From positions 1 to 10,802 of the forward strand of contig JAGLCZ010000333.1 in the NCBI GenBank assembly GCA_023145975.1: a stretch of DNA of 10,802 nt, given 5' to 3'. Of the stretch, positions 1-6,442 are shown one piece after another (positions within the stretch are counted from its first letter, which is position 1; each line of letters starts with the position of its first letter). A program made the position numbers and the translations under genes. This stretch comes from Candidatus Hydrogenedentota bacterium. Its GTDB lineage: Bacteria > Hydrogenedentota > Hydrogenedentia > Hydrogenedentales > CAITNO01. The notes under the pieces were generated by a model, which was not told the DNA's origin, made no database searches, and saw nothing but the letters and a program-made list of their open reading frames with translations.

Positions 1-1637
1 TGAACAAGCAGGTATAAGGAAGGGTATTCCTTTGCCCATTGGCAAAAGGTGTCTTTGTCTCCCCGTTCAATAGCGTCAAACAGTTTTTCCTGTGCTTCAA
101 AAAGGGGAGCAACAGGCACATACGGGTTACTGTAAAGAAGCATTACGGCTGCCAGCTTTCGCCCTGTAGGCATAACTACCGTCATGCCGATAGATTCTTC
201 TTCACAAAGAAATACAGCACTGGGCGCGGTGTTTTCGAGTATCCATTGATACATGGGGATATTTTGTTCATGAAACTCGTGGTAGAGTGCGCGATCCGGT
301 GTGATGAAGTCGACACGTGTACTCAGGGGATTTGCCAGGTACAGGATCAGACCTGCCAGAAGTACACCACTCAGTGCGCCAGTGCGCCGCAACGTTTCCT
401 TCCCAGCGTCTCCATACTTCCAGGTAAGCGGACGGTGTAATAGCTGCAGCGTTTGGGCACCCAAGGTGCTTGCACCTACGGCAAATAGTACCGCACGGAC
501 AGCACTGAGGTGGATGGCTGCATGGTGTCCCGGGACGAATGCGGTCAGTACAATACCTCGGGACAGCAGTGCCTGCCACACATAATGTTGGCAGGTAAAT
601 GCAAGAACAACCAGGAGCCAGTACAGAACAAATCGTGCGCCGGCACTGCGGCGGCATCGTGACAGCAATACAACAGTACCTGCAAGTGCGAGGGCGTTGC
701 GCCAGTTTACGGCTTCCCGGAGTCGGTCGGGAAGTTGTGCCAGTGTGACATAGTCAGCGGCAAAAAGTGACGGAAAAGGATTTTCTACATTGAAGTGATA
801 GTGCCGAAGGATACTCCACGTATAGGGAAGACTGGTAATAAATGCAGCTGCCAGCAGTATAAAAAAATAAAGGGGTAAGCGCCAGAGCTGACGATCTTGT
901 TTTTTTAAGGGAGGTGTATCGCATGGGCATACCTTCCGATTTTTACACCATCGAACAGGGGTTTCCACACACAGCGTTAGCACCAGGACACCGCCGATGA
1001 TCAGCGCAGGTGCCGTGTGGGTCATAAAGGTGATTCCCAACAGCAGTCCTGCAGCGAGGTGCCCTATAAACGAGCGTTTAGCGGTCGCGTAATAACAGGT
1101 AGTTAAGGTCAGGAAGAAAAGACCGAGTGAATAGAGTGGTGCCAGCAGCCAGGGGGAATAACAGGCGTTTACCCAGAAGGAAGTTTGGGGATCCTTGGCG
1201 AATAACACCGCGCATACACCCGCAATGGCTGCGGCGCGACCAAAGAGAAGAGCTAACAGTACTGCAATACCCAGGGGTGCCAGCAGGTTGACATACGGAC
1301 CAATTGCGATACTTGTAAGGTTCAGGGGCAGATCGAGTATGCGGCTTGCTGTTGCAATAAGGGCACCGGTGAGGGGATTGTACCAAAGGGTTTCATCGGA
1401 TAAAATCGGATCTGCCGGATAGTTGCCGTCGAGCAGGGTTTGTGCCATGCCCATGTCGCGAAGGGTATCCCACTCCGCAGGCCATTGGCATTCATGTGAT
1501 GCGAGAATGGCGGCTGAAAGTGAAAATCCGCATAATGCACCTACTGTAATGAAAACAAGAATGTTTTCCAACCAATAGATATTTCGGGTGCGTTGCGGGT
1601 GCGTTGCGGAGTGTTTCATATCAGATACAGTATCCAT
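1..1637 (-). CDS. Polytopic membrane glycosyltransferase-like protein (GT-C/GT39-like), 3' part missing
   Basis: The reading frame is open for 545 codons from the ATG at 1637 and runs off the left edge, so the C-terminus is missing. A basic N-terminus (residues 1-20) leads into a first hydrophobic helix (about 24-46). A loop then carries acidic residues E55, D57 and D61 and a WYNPL motif (85-89). Many hydrophobic segments follow (about 106-148, 160-184, 192-224, 253-271, 312-326, 336-350, 420-435). The part after residue 450 is soluble, with a PTGRKL segment at 490-495. Acidic residues in the first loop and a soluble tail are typical of GT-C enzymes, which transfer sugars from polyprenyl phosphates in the membrane. 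That assignment rests on architecture only, and the substrate is unknown. An in-frame TAG lies 21 bases upstream of the chosen ATG. No strong ribosome-binding site is visible, and a second ATG at 1619 (Met7) is an alternative start. Sampled G+C is near 58%, like the pilus genes and unlike the neighbouring defence genes. Confidence 0.72.
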   Translation of the reverse strand, partial: MDTVSDMKHSATHPQRTRNIYWLENILVFITVGALCGFSLSAAILASHECQWPAEWDTLRDMGMAQTLLDGNYPADPILSDETLWYNPLTGALIATASRILDLPLNLTSIAIGPYVNLLAPLGIAVLLALLFGRAAAIAGVCAVLFAKDPQTSFWVNACYSPWLLAPLYSLGLFFLTLTTCYYATAKRSFIGHLAAGLLLGITFMTHTAPALIIGGVLVLTLCVETPVRWCKNRKVCPCDTPPLKKQDRQLWRLPLYFFILLAAAFITSLPYTWSILRHYHFNVENPFPSLFAADYVTLAQLPDRLREAVNWRNALALAGTVVLLSRCRRSAGARFVLYWLLVVLAFTCQHYVWQALLSRGIVLTAFVPGHHAAIHLSAVRAVLFAVGASTLGAQTLQLLHRPLTWKYGDAGKETLRRTGALSGVLLAGLILYLANPLSTRVDFITPDRALYHEFHEQNIPMYQWILENTAPSAVFLCEEESIGMTVVMPTGRKLAAVMLLYSNPYVPVAPLFEAQEKLFDAIERGDKDTFCQWAKEYPSLYLLV

Positions 1638-1681
1638 GGCTTGCGATTCTATCAGTACCGGCTAGCGGCGGACAACTCTTG

Positions 1682-1687
1682 ATTATA
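1682..1687 (-). promoter_or_regulatory. Possible -10 element for the membrane glycosyltransferase
   Basis: Read on the minus strand this is a perfect TATAAT, 44 bases before the ATG at 1637. No acceptable -35 hexamer is found 16-18 bases upstream, so an activator would be needed or the match is chance. Confidence 0.25.
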
Positions 1688-1732
1688 ATGTACACTATTA
1701 AAAGAAGAGGGTGTCTCAAAATGCATGATATC

Positions 1733-1757
1733 TACCGTTGCACCGGGTACAACGGTA
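1733..1757. repeat. Perfect 8-bp inverted repeat (hairpin or operator)
   Basis: TACCGTTG at 1733-1740 is mirrored exactly by CAACGGTA at 1750-1757 around a 9-base loop. On neither strand is it followed closely by a T-run, so it is not a standard intrinsic terminator. It lies downstream of the RloB gene and upstream of the glycosyltransferase gene on the minus strand. It is also just upstream of a plus-strand extended -10 element at 1781-1789. A protein-binding palindrome or a transcript hairpin after the defence operon are both possible. Confidence 0.55.
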
Positions 1758-1780
1758 CGATCAGTTCGCAGCGTAGTATA

Positions 1781-1789
1781 TGCTATAAT
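1781..1789 (+). promoter_or_regulatory. Extended -10 element on the plus strand with no gene behind it
   Basis: The nine bases TGCTATAAT match the extended -10 consensus (TGnTATAAT) exactly. There is no good -35, which extended -10 promoters do not require. A transcript would start near 1796 and run antisense into the 3' end of the RloB gene. Only trivial frames of 5 and 11 codons follow at 1790 and 1800. Confidence 0.25.
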
Positions 1790-1872
1790 ATGGACGTTAA
1801 TGAATAACAGTATTACAGGTGGCTGTCCCCATTAATTCCCTATCGCTTTGATACATAAAAGTCACACCGATT

Positions 1873-2472
1873 TTAATCCCCTGATTTTAAGAGATTTTCA
1901 ACTAGTTTATAAACAGTTGTGCCTGTTATGCGCGGCCAGTCATCGCAAGGTGGATTGTCGCGGCGTTTGGCTCTCTTGATGGCATCACCAATCATTGTCT
2001 TTGATATTTTTCCCGGATCGATGCCTTTGTCATATTCTGGGAGATGCAACTTTAATTTTTGGGAGCAACTCTGAGAATTGTTAACCTTTTTCCCATCTTC
2101 AAAGTGAAGAAGCAACCAGAATTCGAACTTTGGGTTACTCAATGCAAATCCGTAGTTGCTTTTTGTTTGCGCCCAGTTATGTAATTGCGTCAATTGCTCA
2201 TCAGTCCATTGATCTTTATCGACGACAAGCCAAGCCTCGTCGGTATTTTTTAAATTTTCCTTTTTTAAATGAGTTTCCATTCGAGCAAGCACCTGCGGGG
2301 GAGCACTGTCATGTTTGTTTTTCAGGCAATTGACCTGAATGACCGAATTTTGGTCATTGAAATTTTTAAAATACTGAGGTTCTGTTTTACTGCCTTCAAC
2401 GGCAAGCACAAAAATTTTTCGGTATCGCCGCTTAGCCGATGGACGACTGAATTTTCTCCGTTTAAAAGGCAT
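1873..2472 (-). CDS. rloB: RloB-family Toprim-like effector (AbiLii-like) of a two-gene defence system
   Basis: This 199-residue protein has the motifs of the RloB family: EGSKTEPQYF (26-35), VVDKDQW (83-89) and SNPKFEFWLLLHF (112-124). Glu26 followed by the Asp85-x-Asp87 pair fits a Toprim metal-binding fold, as in OLD-family, AriB and topoisomerase/primase nucleases. Nuclease activity is inferred, not seen. The N-terminus (residues 4-19) is strongly basic. The ATG at 2472 shares its A with the last base of the upstream ATPase stop codon. It is preceded by AAGGA at 2479-2483 on the minus strand, which favours translational coupling and this start over the TTG one codon earlier. In Lactococcus AbiL, a RloB-type protein (AbiLii) works with an AAA ATPase (AbiLi), and the same pair is seen here. 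Function as an abortive-infection effector is inferred from family and partner. Confidence 0.88.
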   Translation of the reverse strand: MPFKRRKFSRPSAKRRYRKIFVLAVEGSKTEPQYFKNFNDQNSVIQVNCLKNKHDSAPPQVLARMETHLKKENLKNTDEAWLVVDKDQWTDEQLTQLHNWAQTKSNYGFALSNPKFEFWLLLHFEDGKKVNNSQSCSQKLKLHLPEYDKGIDPGKISKTMIGDAIKRAKRRDNPPCDDWPRITGTTVYKLVENLLKSGD

Positions 2473-3800
2473 CAATTATCCTTCCTTTGATTTATCAGAG
2501 TATTGCTCAAAAGAATTCTGGGGATGCCTCCCAGCCGTCCTTGAAGATAACTTTTACGGATGTCCTTATCATAGCGGATGTCTTTATAGTCGCTGAATGG
2601 CAGAAGTTTGGAACTTTCTTCACAGTTTCTTTCTGCCACCCACATTTCATCTCGCCTGAATAACCCTTGATCCATCAGAAGAACATCATGGGTTGTTATT
2701 AGCAATTGCGCACGGCTTTCCGTGCTGCAATTTGCCAGATAGACCTCTATCAATTGTTTTGTCAGCAAGGAGTGAAGGCTGCGGTCAACTTCATCGATGA
2801 TATACACCTTTTGTGAACTGGCGGCCGAAATTTCAAGAAATGCCGGTAACAGATCGATTACTCTTTGCGAACCATCTGATTCCTGGCGTATGTCAAACTT
2901 GGCTTCAGTCCCATCACTTTTCGAATGAAATGTGACCAACTTTTTGGCGATCAGTTTTCCGTTTTTTCTTGTAATAATAAATCGATCGTTTGGCGACAAA
3001 CCGGAAAGGCGAATAGTCATGCCTTCCTTGACATCTTCCTGCAGATTGTTTTTGAGGCTTTCCGGGAGAGGGATGTTTTCAAATGAAATTTCTTCTCCAC
3101 CCAGATGGGATATACCGGTATCAAGCTGCGGCAGCATCTTATTCATGGTGTTATAAAGAGGGTGCCCTTCATCAAGAAAGTTTTCAAATGCTTTAAATTT
3201 TGAATCCGGATCGATCAATTCCAGCGTATTTTTGAACCAGTCATATACCGGCCTGAATTTATCGACTTTTTGAGATACCGAGTTGGTCAGAAATAGCTGA
3301 TTCTCTCTTGTTCCTTTGAAGGCAAAATGCAGAAATTGTTCTTTATCCAATGAATTGTCAAAATTTGGCTTGTCACCTTGCCTGTCATAGAGGACCTTTT
3401 CACTGGTGCTGGTAATTTGAACAAGCTTTTCGTGGGTGACGGCCTTTCTGGTTACAGCAAAGCTGAATTCATAGATTATTTCATCAATCAACATCTCCAG
3501 TTTGAAGCGTGACGGATTTTCAAGACTTTCATTGTCAAGTTGGTATGGATTAACCGGAATTAAACTGTCTGGTCCTGTCCCTCGAATAACTAATTCTTTA
3601 ACAAAGCTCAGAGCTTTGAAAAAATTTGTCTTGCCAGATGCATTGCCGCCATAAATGGCTGCTATCGGCAAAATTCTTGTCTGATATTTTGACACCTTGG
3701 GAACGCGGTTGCCATGCTGTCTTTCTCGAGTGGCAACCATGGAAAAGGTGACCGGGTCGCGAAAGGACATCCAGTTTTCAATAGAAAATCGTACGATCAT
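2472..3800 (-). CDS. AAA15/AAA21-type ABC ATPase (AbiLi/RloA-like) of a two-gene defence system
   Basis: This is a 442-residue SMC/ABC-like ATPase. Walker A is GGNASGKT (51-58), the signature-like motif is ESDGSQR (307-313), Walker B is KVYIIDE (331-337, Asp336/Glu337), and a TTHD switch motif is at 369-372. The N-terminal beta-strand pattern MIVRFSIENWMSF and the C-terminal GRLGGIP (421-427) are usual for this family. The region between the Walker A and signature motifs, about 250 residues, probably folds as the helical insertion seen in AbiLi and AriA proteins. The frame is open further upstream to 3887. The ATG at 3800 is chosen because the family begins this way, AAGGA lies 7 bases before it, and the upstream codons overlap the operon's promoter. 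The role inferred from AbiL and PARIS is to sense infection and hold or release the Toprim partner encoded next. The gene is A+T-richer than its non-defence neighbours. Confidence 0.9.
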   Translation of the reverse strand: MIVRFSIENWMSFRDPVTFSMVATRERQHGNRVPKVSKYQTRILPIAAIYGGNASGKTNFFKALSFVKELVIRGTGPDSLIPVNPYQLDNESLENPSRFKLEMLIDEIIYEFSFAVTRKAVTHEKLVQITSTSEKVLYDRQGDKPNFDNSLDKEQFLHFAFKGTRENQLFLTNSVSQKVDKFRPVYDWFKNTLELIDPDSKFKAFENFLDEGHPLYNTMNKMLPQLDTGISHLGGEEISFENIPLPESLKNNLQEDVKEGMTIRLSGLSPNDRFIITRKNGKLIAKKLVTFHSKSDGTEAKFDIRQESDGSQRVIDLLPAFLEISAASSQKVYIIDEVDRSLHSLLTKQLIEVYLANCSTESRAQLLITTHDVLLMDQGLFRRDEMWVAERNCEESSKLLPFSDYKDIRYDKDIRKSYLQGRLGGIPRILLSNTLINQRKDN

Positions 3801-3824
3801 TATTTTTTCCTTATGAGAAATAAA

Positions 3825-3878
3825 CTCGTTACGCAATGCATTATACAAGAATATCAATGTTTTATCAAGCGCAACGAG
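3825..3878. repeat. Inverted repeat framing the defence promoter (candidate operator)
   Basis: The arms CTCGTTACGC (3825-3834) and GCGCAACGAG (3869-3878) are inverted copies matching at 9 of 10 positions. They are 44 bp centre to centre. One arm abuts the -35 hexamer and the other covers the predicted transcription start. That layout suits a dimeric or looping repressor, or an autoregulator. No DNA-binding protein is encoded beside it, so the regulator is unknown. Confidence 0.45.
3840..3868 (-). promoter_or_regulatory. Sigma-70-type promoter of the ATPase-rloB operon
   Basis: On the minus strand, TTGATA (3863-3868) and a perfect TATAAT (3840-3845) are separated by 17 bases. The predicted start near 3833 leaves a leader of about 33 bases containing AAGGA at 3808-3812, 7 bases from the ATG at 3800. 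This promoter settles the start of the ATPase, since any start upstream of 3833 would not be transcribed from it. Confidence 0.72.
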
Positions 3879-4428
3879 AAAAACCATACAGTTTCATGTC
3901 CAGTACACAGGATGGTGGATCTCGCTGCCGCAGTGGGTGTGGCCTATCGCCCCGATCAGGGCGCCTTTCGTTTCCTGCGTACCGATACTATGAACATGAT
4001 TATCTATCAGGCAGTATCTGATAACGGTACATCTATAACGCTGACACTGGGCATCCAGCAATTCAAGATGAGATCAAATATTAAGCCCTTCGAATTACAT
4101 GATGTCATCGAGAAAAACTCAATAGGGTTGGTCAATTTAGGCGAAGGGAAACTATCAATAATTGTTTTGTATTATAAATGTAATACGACTTCCCTGGCGA
4201 AGCTCATTAAGGAGAAAATCATGAAAAAAACACGAAGGCCAAATAGATCAAAAATGTAATGTTTGGGTAAGGTATCAACTGGTACCACAAGGTAGCCTTC
4301 GGTAAGATCATCAAACTGCGATTGACACAATCTTGATATTATATTGACTCAGGTAGGGCATATAAGGGAAAATAGGTTCCTGTAGTGGGCGCGTGTTGCG
4401 GTTCAGGCGCGTTTATGGTGTTAAACTA
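3879..4428. other. Long gap before the pilus operon: contents
   Basis: No confident gene is found here. Besides the doubtful frame 3912-4259, there is a 6-bp inverted repeat GTATTA/TAATAC at 4169-4186. There is also a direct repeat GGCGCGT at 4388-4394 and 4406-4412, 18 bp apart and about 17 bp upstream of the likely pilB -35 hexamer, which could be an activator site. No tRNA, CRISPR repeat or transposase was seen. Confidence 0.4.
3912..4259 (+). CDS. Unrecognised 115-codon frame, possibly a gene remnant
   Basis: A frame on the plus strand stays open through the gap between the defence operon and the pilus genes, ending with TAA at 4257-4259. It extends upstream to 3714, but that part is antisense to the ATPase gene. 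From the ATG at 3912 the first 40 codons use ordinary codons and are rich in Ala, Val and Gly. The first line is about 63% G+C, then G+C falls to about 37% near 4100. No family was recognised, there is no membrane segment, and no Shine-Dalgarno sequence precedes 3912. Near the end, AAGGAG (4209-4214) precedes an in-frame ATG at 4221 that would give a Lys/Arg-rich 12-residue peptide. It may be a truncated relic, a leader peptide or a chance frame. Confidence 0.22.
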   Translation: MVDLAAAVGVAYRPDQGAFRFLRTDTMNMIIYQAVSDNGTSITLTLGIQQFKMRSNIKPFELHDVIEKNSIGLVNLGEGKLSIIVLYYKCNTTSLAKLIKEKIMKKTRRPNRSKM

Positions 4429-4456
4429 TTGACAGAAAAACAAAACACAGTAAATT
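4429..4456 (+). promoter_or_regulatory. Likely sigma-70-type promoter of the pilus operon
   Basis: A perfect TTGACA (4429-4434) is followed after 16 bases by TAAATT (4451-4456), which matches the -10 consensus at four of six positions. A transcript starting near 4463 would have a leader of about 75 bases before the pilB ATG at 4539. The GGCGCGT direct repeats lie just upstream. Confidence 0.45.
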
Positions 4457-4538
4457 TTTGGCACTGAACCGTATTCCTCGCAATGGCAGGACAGATATTT
4501 TGGATGTAGATAAGCGGGTGATGTAAAGGTATTCTTGC

Positions 4539-6434
4539 ATGCAGAGTTCATATAGTTATTTTGGTGAGCAGTTAGTCGCCAAAGAGATCATTACACAGGG
4601 ACAGTTGGATGATGCTCTTGAACGTCAGCGCACCACAATGGGCAATCGTAAAGTGGGTGAAATCCTGGTGCGGCTGGGGCATATCAGCAAGACCCATATA
4701 ATCGAGACCCTTGCAGAGCAACTGGGTATACCGATTATTGATTTAGCCGAGCGTGAAATCCAGCCCCGTATTCGTGCCATGATGGACGGATCTATTGCTA
4801 CTTTGTATCGCGTTCTTCCTATAGAAGAGCGTGACGGTGTGTTGCTGGTGGCGACCACTGATCCTACGAATATCAATACTCTGGATAATCTAGGGCGCTT
4901 GCTGGATCGTCCCGTTGAGCCGGTTCTTGCAACGACAGAACAGATTTCTGAGGCATTGGCTCGTTATTACGGGCATCAAAAAGATACCGTAGAATCTCTT
5001 CTTTCTTCCGCCAGCAGTGCCAGCAGTGTCAGTTCCTTGAGCAGCATGTCTAACATTGGTTCGAGCAGCTCGCTGGCATCTATCGGATCCCTTTCCGGTG
5101 ACAGCGATATCAGTATGGACAGTATTGGTGTAGATGTTGCGGATTTGGAAGGTGTAGCAGATTCTTCCAGTGGGGATACAGAGGGCGGTGACAGCCCTGT
5201 AGTGCGCTATGTACAGCAATTGATCAGCGAGGCATATCGTCTGCGCGCCAGTGATATTCATATTGAACCGGGTAAGACTTCTGTTGCGGTGCGTTATCGT
5301 ATTGACGGGGTAATGCAGCAAATGCCTTTACCGCCCAAACGTGCCCAGGCGGCCATCATTTCACGTATTAAGATCATGTCCGGCATGGACATTTCAGAGC
5401 GTCGGATTCCTCAGGATGGACGTATCAAAATGAACGTGGGCGCGAAGGTGATTGATTTGCGCGTCAGTGCTTTGCCGGCTGTTTATGGCGAAAGCGTGGT
5501 CATGCGTATTCTGGATAAGAGCGGGTTGCTGCTTGGGCTGGGGCAGTTGGGATTTTGTGCAGAACATCAGCAGCAATGGGAACGTCTTATTCACCATGCC
5601 ACGGGTGTGGTATTGGTAACAGGGCCTACGGGTTCAGGTAAAACAACGACGCTCTACGGTTCACTTCATACCTTGAATAAAACGGATACGAAGATTATTA
5701 CCGTAGAGGATCCGGTGGAGTATCAGTTAGCCGGTATCAATCAGGTGCAGATCAACCATGAAATCGGCTGGAATTTTGCGCGGGCACTCCGTGCCATATT
5801 CCGCCAGGATCCGGACATTGTGATGGTGGGCGAAATTCGCGATCTCGAGACCGCGGAAATTGCAATCAAGGCGGCCCTTACCGGACATCTGGTATTCTCC
5901 ACCCTGCATACAAATGATACTGCCAGTTCTTTTACACGTTTGATTGATATTGGTATTAAGCCTTTCCTGGTTGCTTCAGGGGTGCGCGCCATCCTTGCAC
6001 AACGTTTGGTACGTACCATCTGCAATAATTGCCGTGAGCCTTATGAACCCTCCGAACTTGAAAAAGAACGGCTTGAACTGGATGTTAACTGGGATGAGAT
6101 TGAACTGGTTCATGGTGCGGGTTGTGATAACTGTAATCAAACGGGGCATCAGGGACGTCTTGGTGCGTATGAGCTGCTGTTAAATAGTGATAAGTTGCGT
6201 ACGATGATAATGGATGGCGAAAGTGCAACGGCGCTGCGGCGTATTGCACGGCTTGAAGGGATGATCACCATGCGCGAAGACGCATGGCAAAAGACACTTA
6301 AAGGAATTACTACTGTCGAAGAAATTAACCGGAGTACACGCGTGGATGAACCGCTTATCCAGCCTTCGAAAACATCGACATCTACGCCGGAGACTGCGGA
6401 ACCGCAGGCGGTGGCGGCAGGATCTGAAAGGTAA
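4539..6434 (+). CDS. pilB: PilB/GspE-type pilus extension ATPase with serine-rich linker
   Basis: This 631-residue cytoplasmic hexameric ATPase powers pilin polymerisation. An MshEN-type N-domain (about 7-145, two half-motifs at 7-30 and 38-61) is followed by a serine-rich, probably disordered linker (153-196). The N2 domain (about 220-330) precedes the ATPase core. That core has Walker A GPTGSGKT (362-369), the Asp box ITVEDPVEY (387-395), Walker B DPDIVMVGEIRD (424-435, Glu432) and the His box TGHLVFSTLHT (448-458). Two CxxC pairs (495-498 and 529-532) form the usual zinc site. A low-complexity tail follows residue 600. The start is fixed by an in-frame TAA at 4524-4526 and AAAGG 9 bases before the ATG. 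The stop is 8 bases before pilT, so the two are one operon. Assignment to PilB rather than GspE rests on the neighbouring pilT. Confidence 0.95.
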   Translation: MQSSYSYFGEQLVAKEIITQGQLDDALERQRTTMGNRKVGEILVRLGHISKTHIIETLAEQLGIPIIDLAEREIQPRIRAMMDGSIATLYRVLPIEERDGVLLVATTDPTNINTLDNLGRLLDRPVEPVLATTEQISEALARYYGHQKDTVESLLSSASSASSVSSLSSMSNIGSSSSLASIGSLSGDSDISMDSIGVDVADLEGVADSSSGDTEGGDSPVVRYVQQLISEAYRLRASDIHIEPGKTSVAVRYRIDGVMQQMPLPPKRAQAAIISRIKIMSGMDISERRIPQDGRIKMNVGAKVIDLRVSALPAVYGESVVMRILDKSGLLLGLGQLGFCAEHQQQWERLIHHATGVVLVTGPTGSGKTTTLYGSLHTLNKTDTKIITVEDPVEYQLAGINQVQINHEIGWNFARALRAIFRQDPDIVMVGEIRDLETAEIAIKAALTGHLVFSTLHTNDTASSFTRLIDIGIKPFLVASGVRAILAQRLVRTICNNCREPYEPSELEKERLELDVNWDEIELVHGAGCDNCNQTGHQGRLGAYELLLNSDKLRTMIMDGESATALRRIARLEGMITMREDAWQKTLKGITTVEEINRSTRVDEPLIQPSKTSTSTPETAEPQAVAAGSER

Positions 6435-6442
6435 AATTATAT

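Noticed and set aside
268..657. 129-codon minus-strand frame within the membrane-protein gene.
   Set aside because: It is a shadow in another frame, with no ribosome-binding site and a composition explained by the overlapping real frame.
1709..1724. GGGTGTCTCAAAATGC resembles the terminal inverted repeat of some insertion sequences.
   Set aside because: No matching inverted end or transposase was found nearby. The reverse complement of its central 8 bases at 7680-7687 is within chance for 8-mers.
1604..1807. 67-codon plus-strand frame.
   Set aside because: It overlaps the start of the membrane protein antisense, has no ribosome-binding site, and does not resemble any protein family.
1818..1836. 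GGTGGCTGTCCCCATTA looks like sequence often seen around small mobile elements.
   Set aside because: It is a single copy with no partner repeat in the window, and the resemblance is from memory only.
3801..3887. N-terminal extension of the ATPase to a start at 3887.
   Set aside because: It would include the strong promoter and leader, and the family start plus ribosome-binding site fit the ATG at 3800.
4322..4366. TTGACA and TTGACT with TATATT or TATAAG as additional promoters.
   Set aside because: The spacers are 11-12 bases, too short for sigma-70-type promoters.
4459..4473. TGGCAC suggested a sigma-54 -24 element for the pilus operon.
   Set aside because: The required GC of the -12 element is absent at the correct distance (TA is found).
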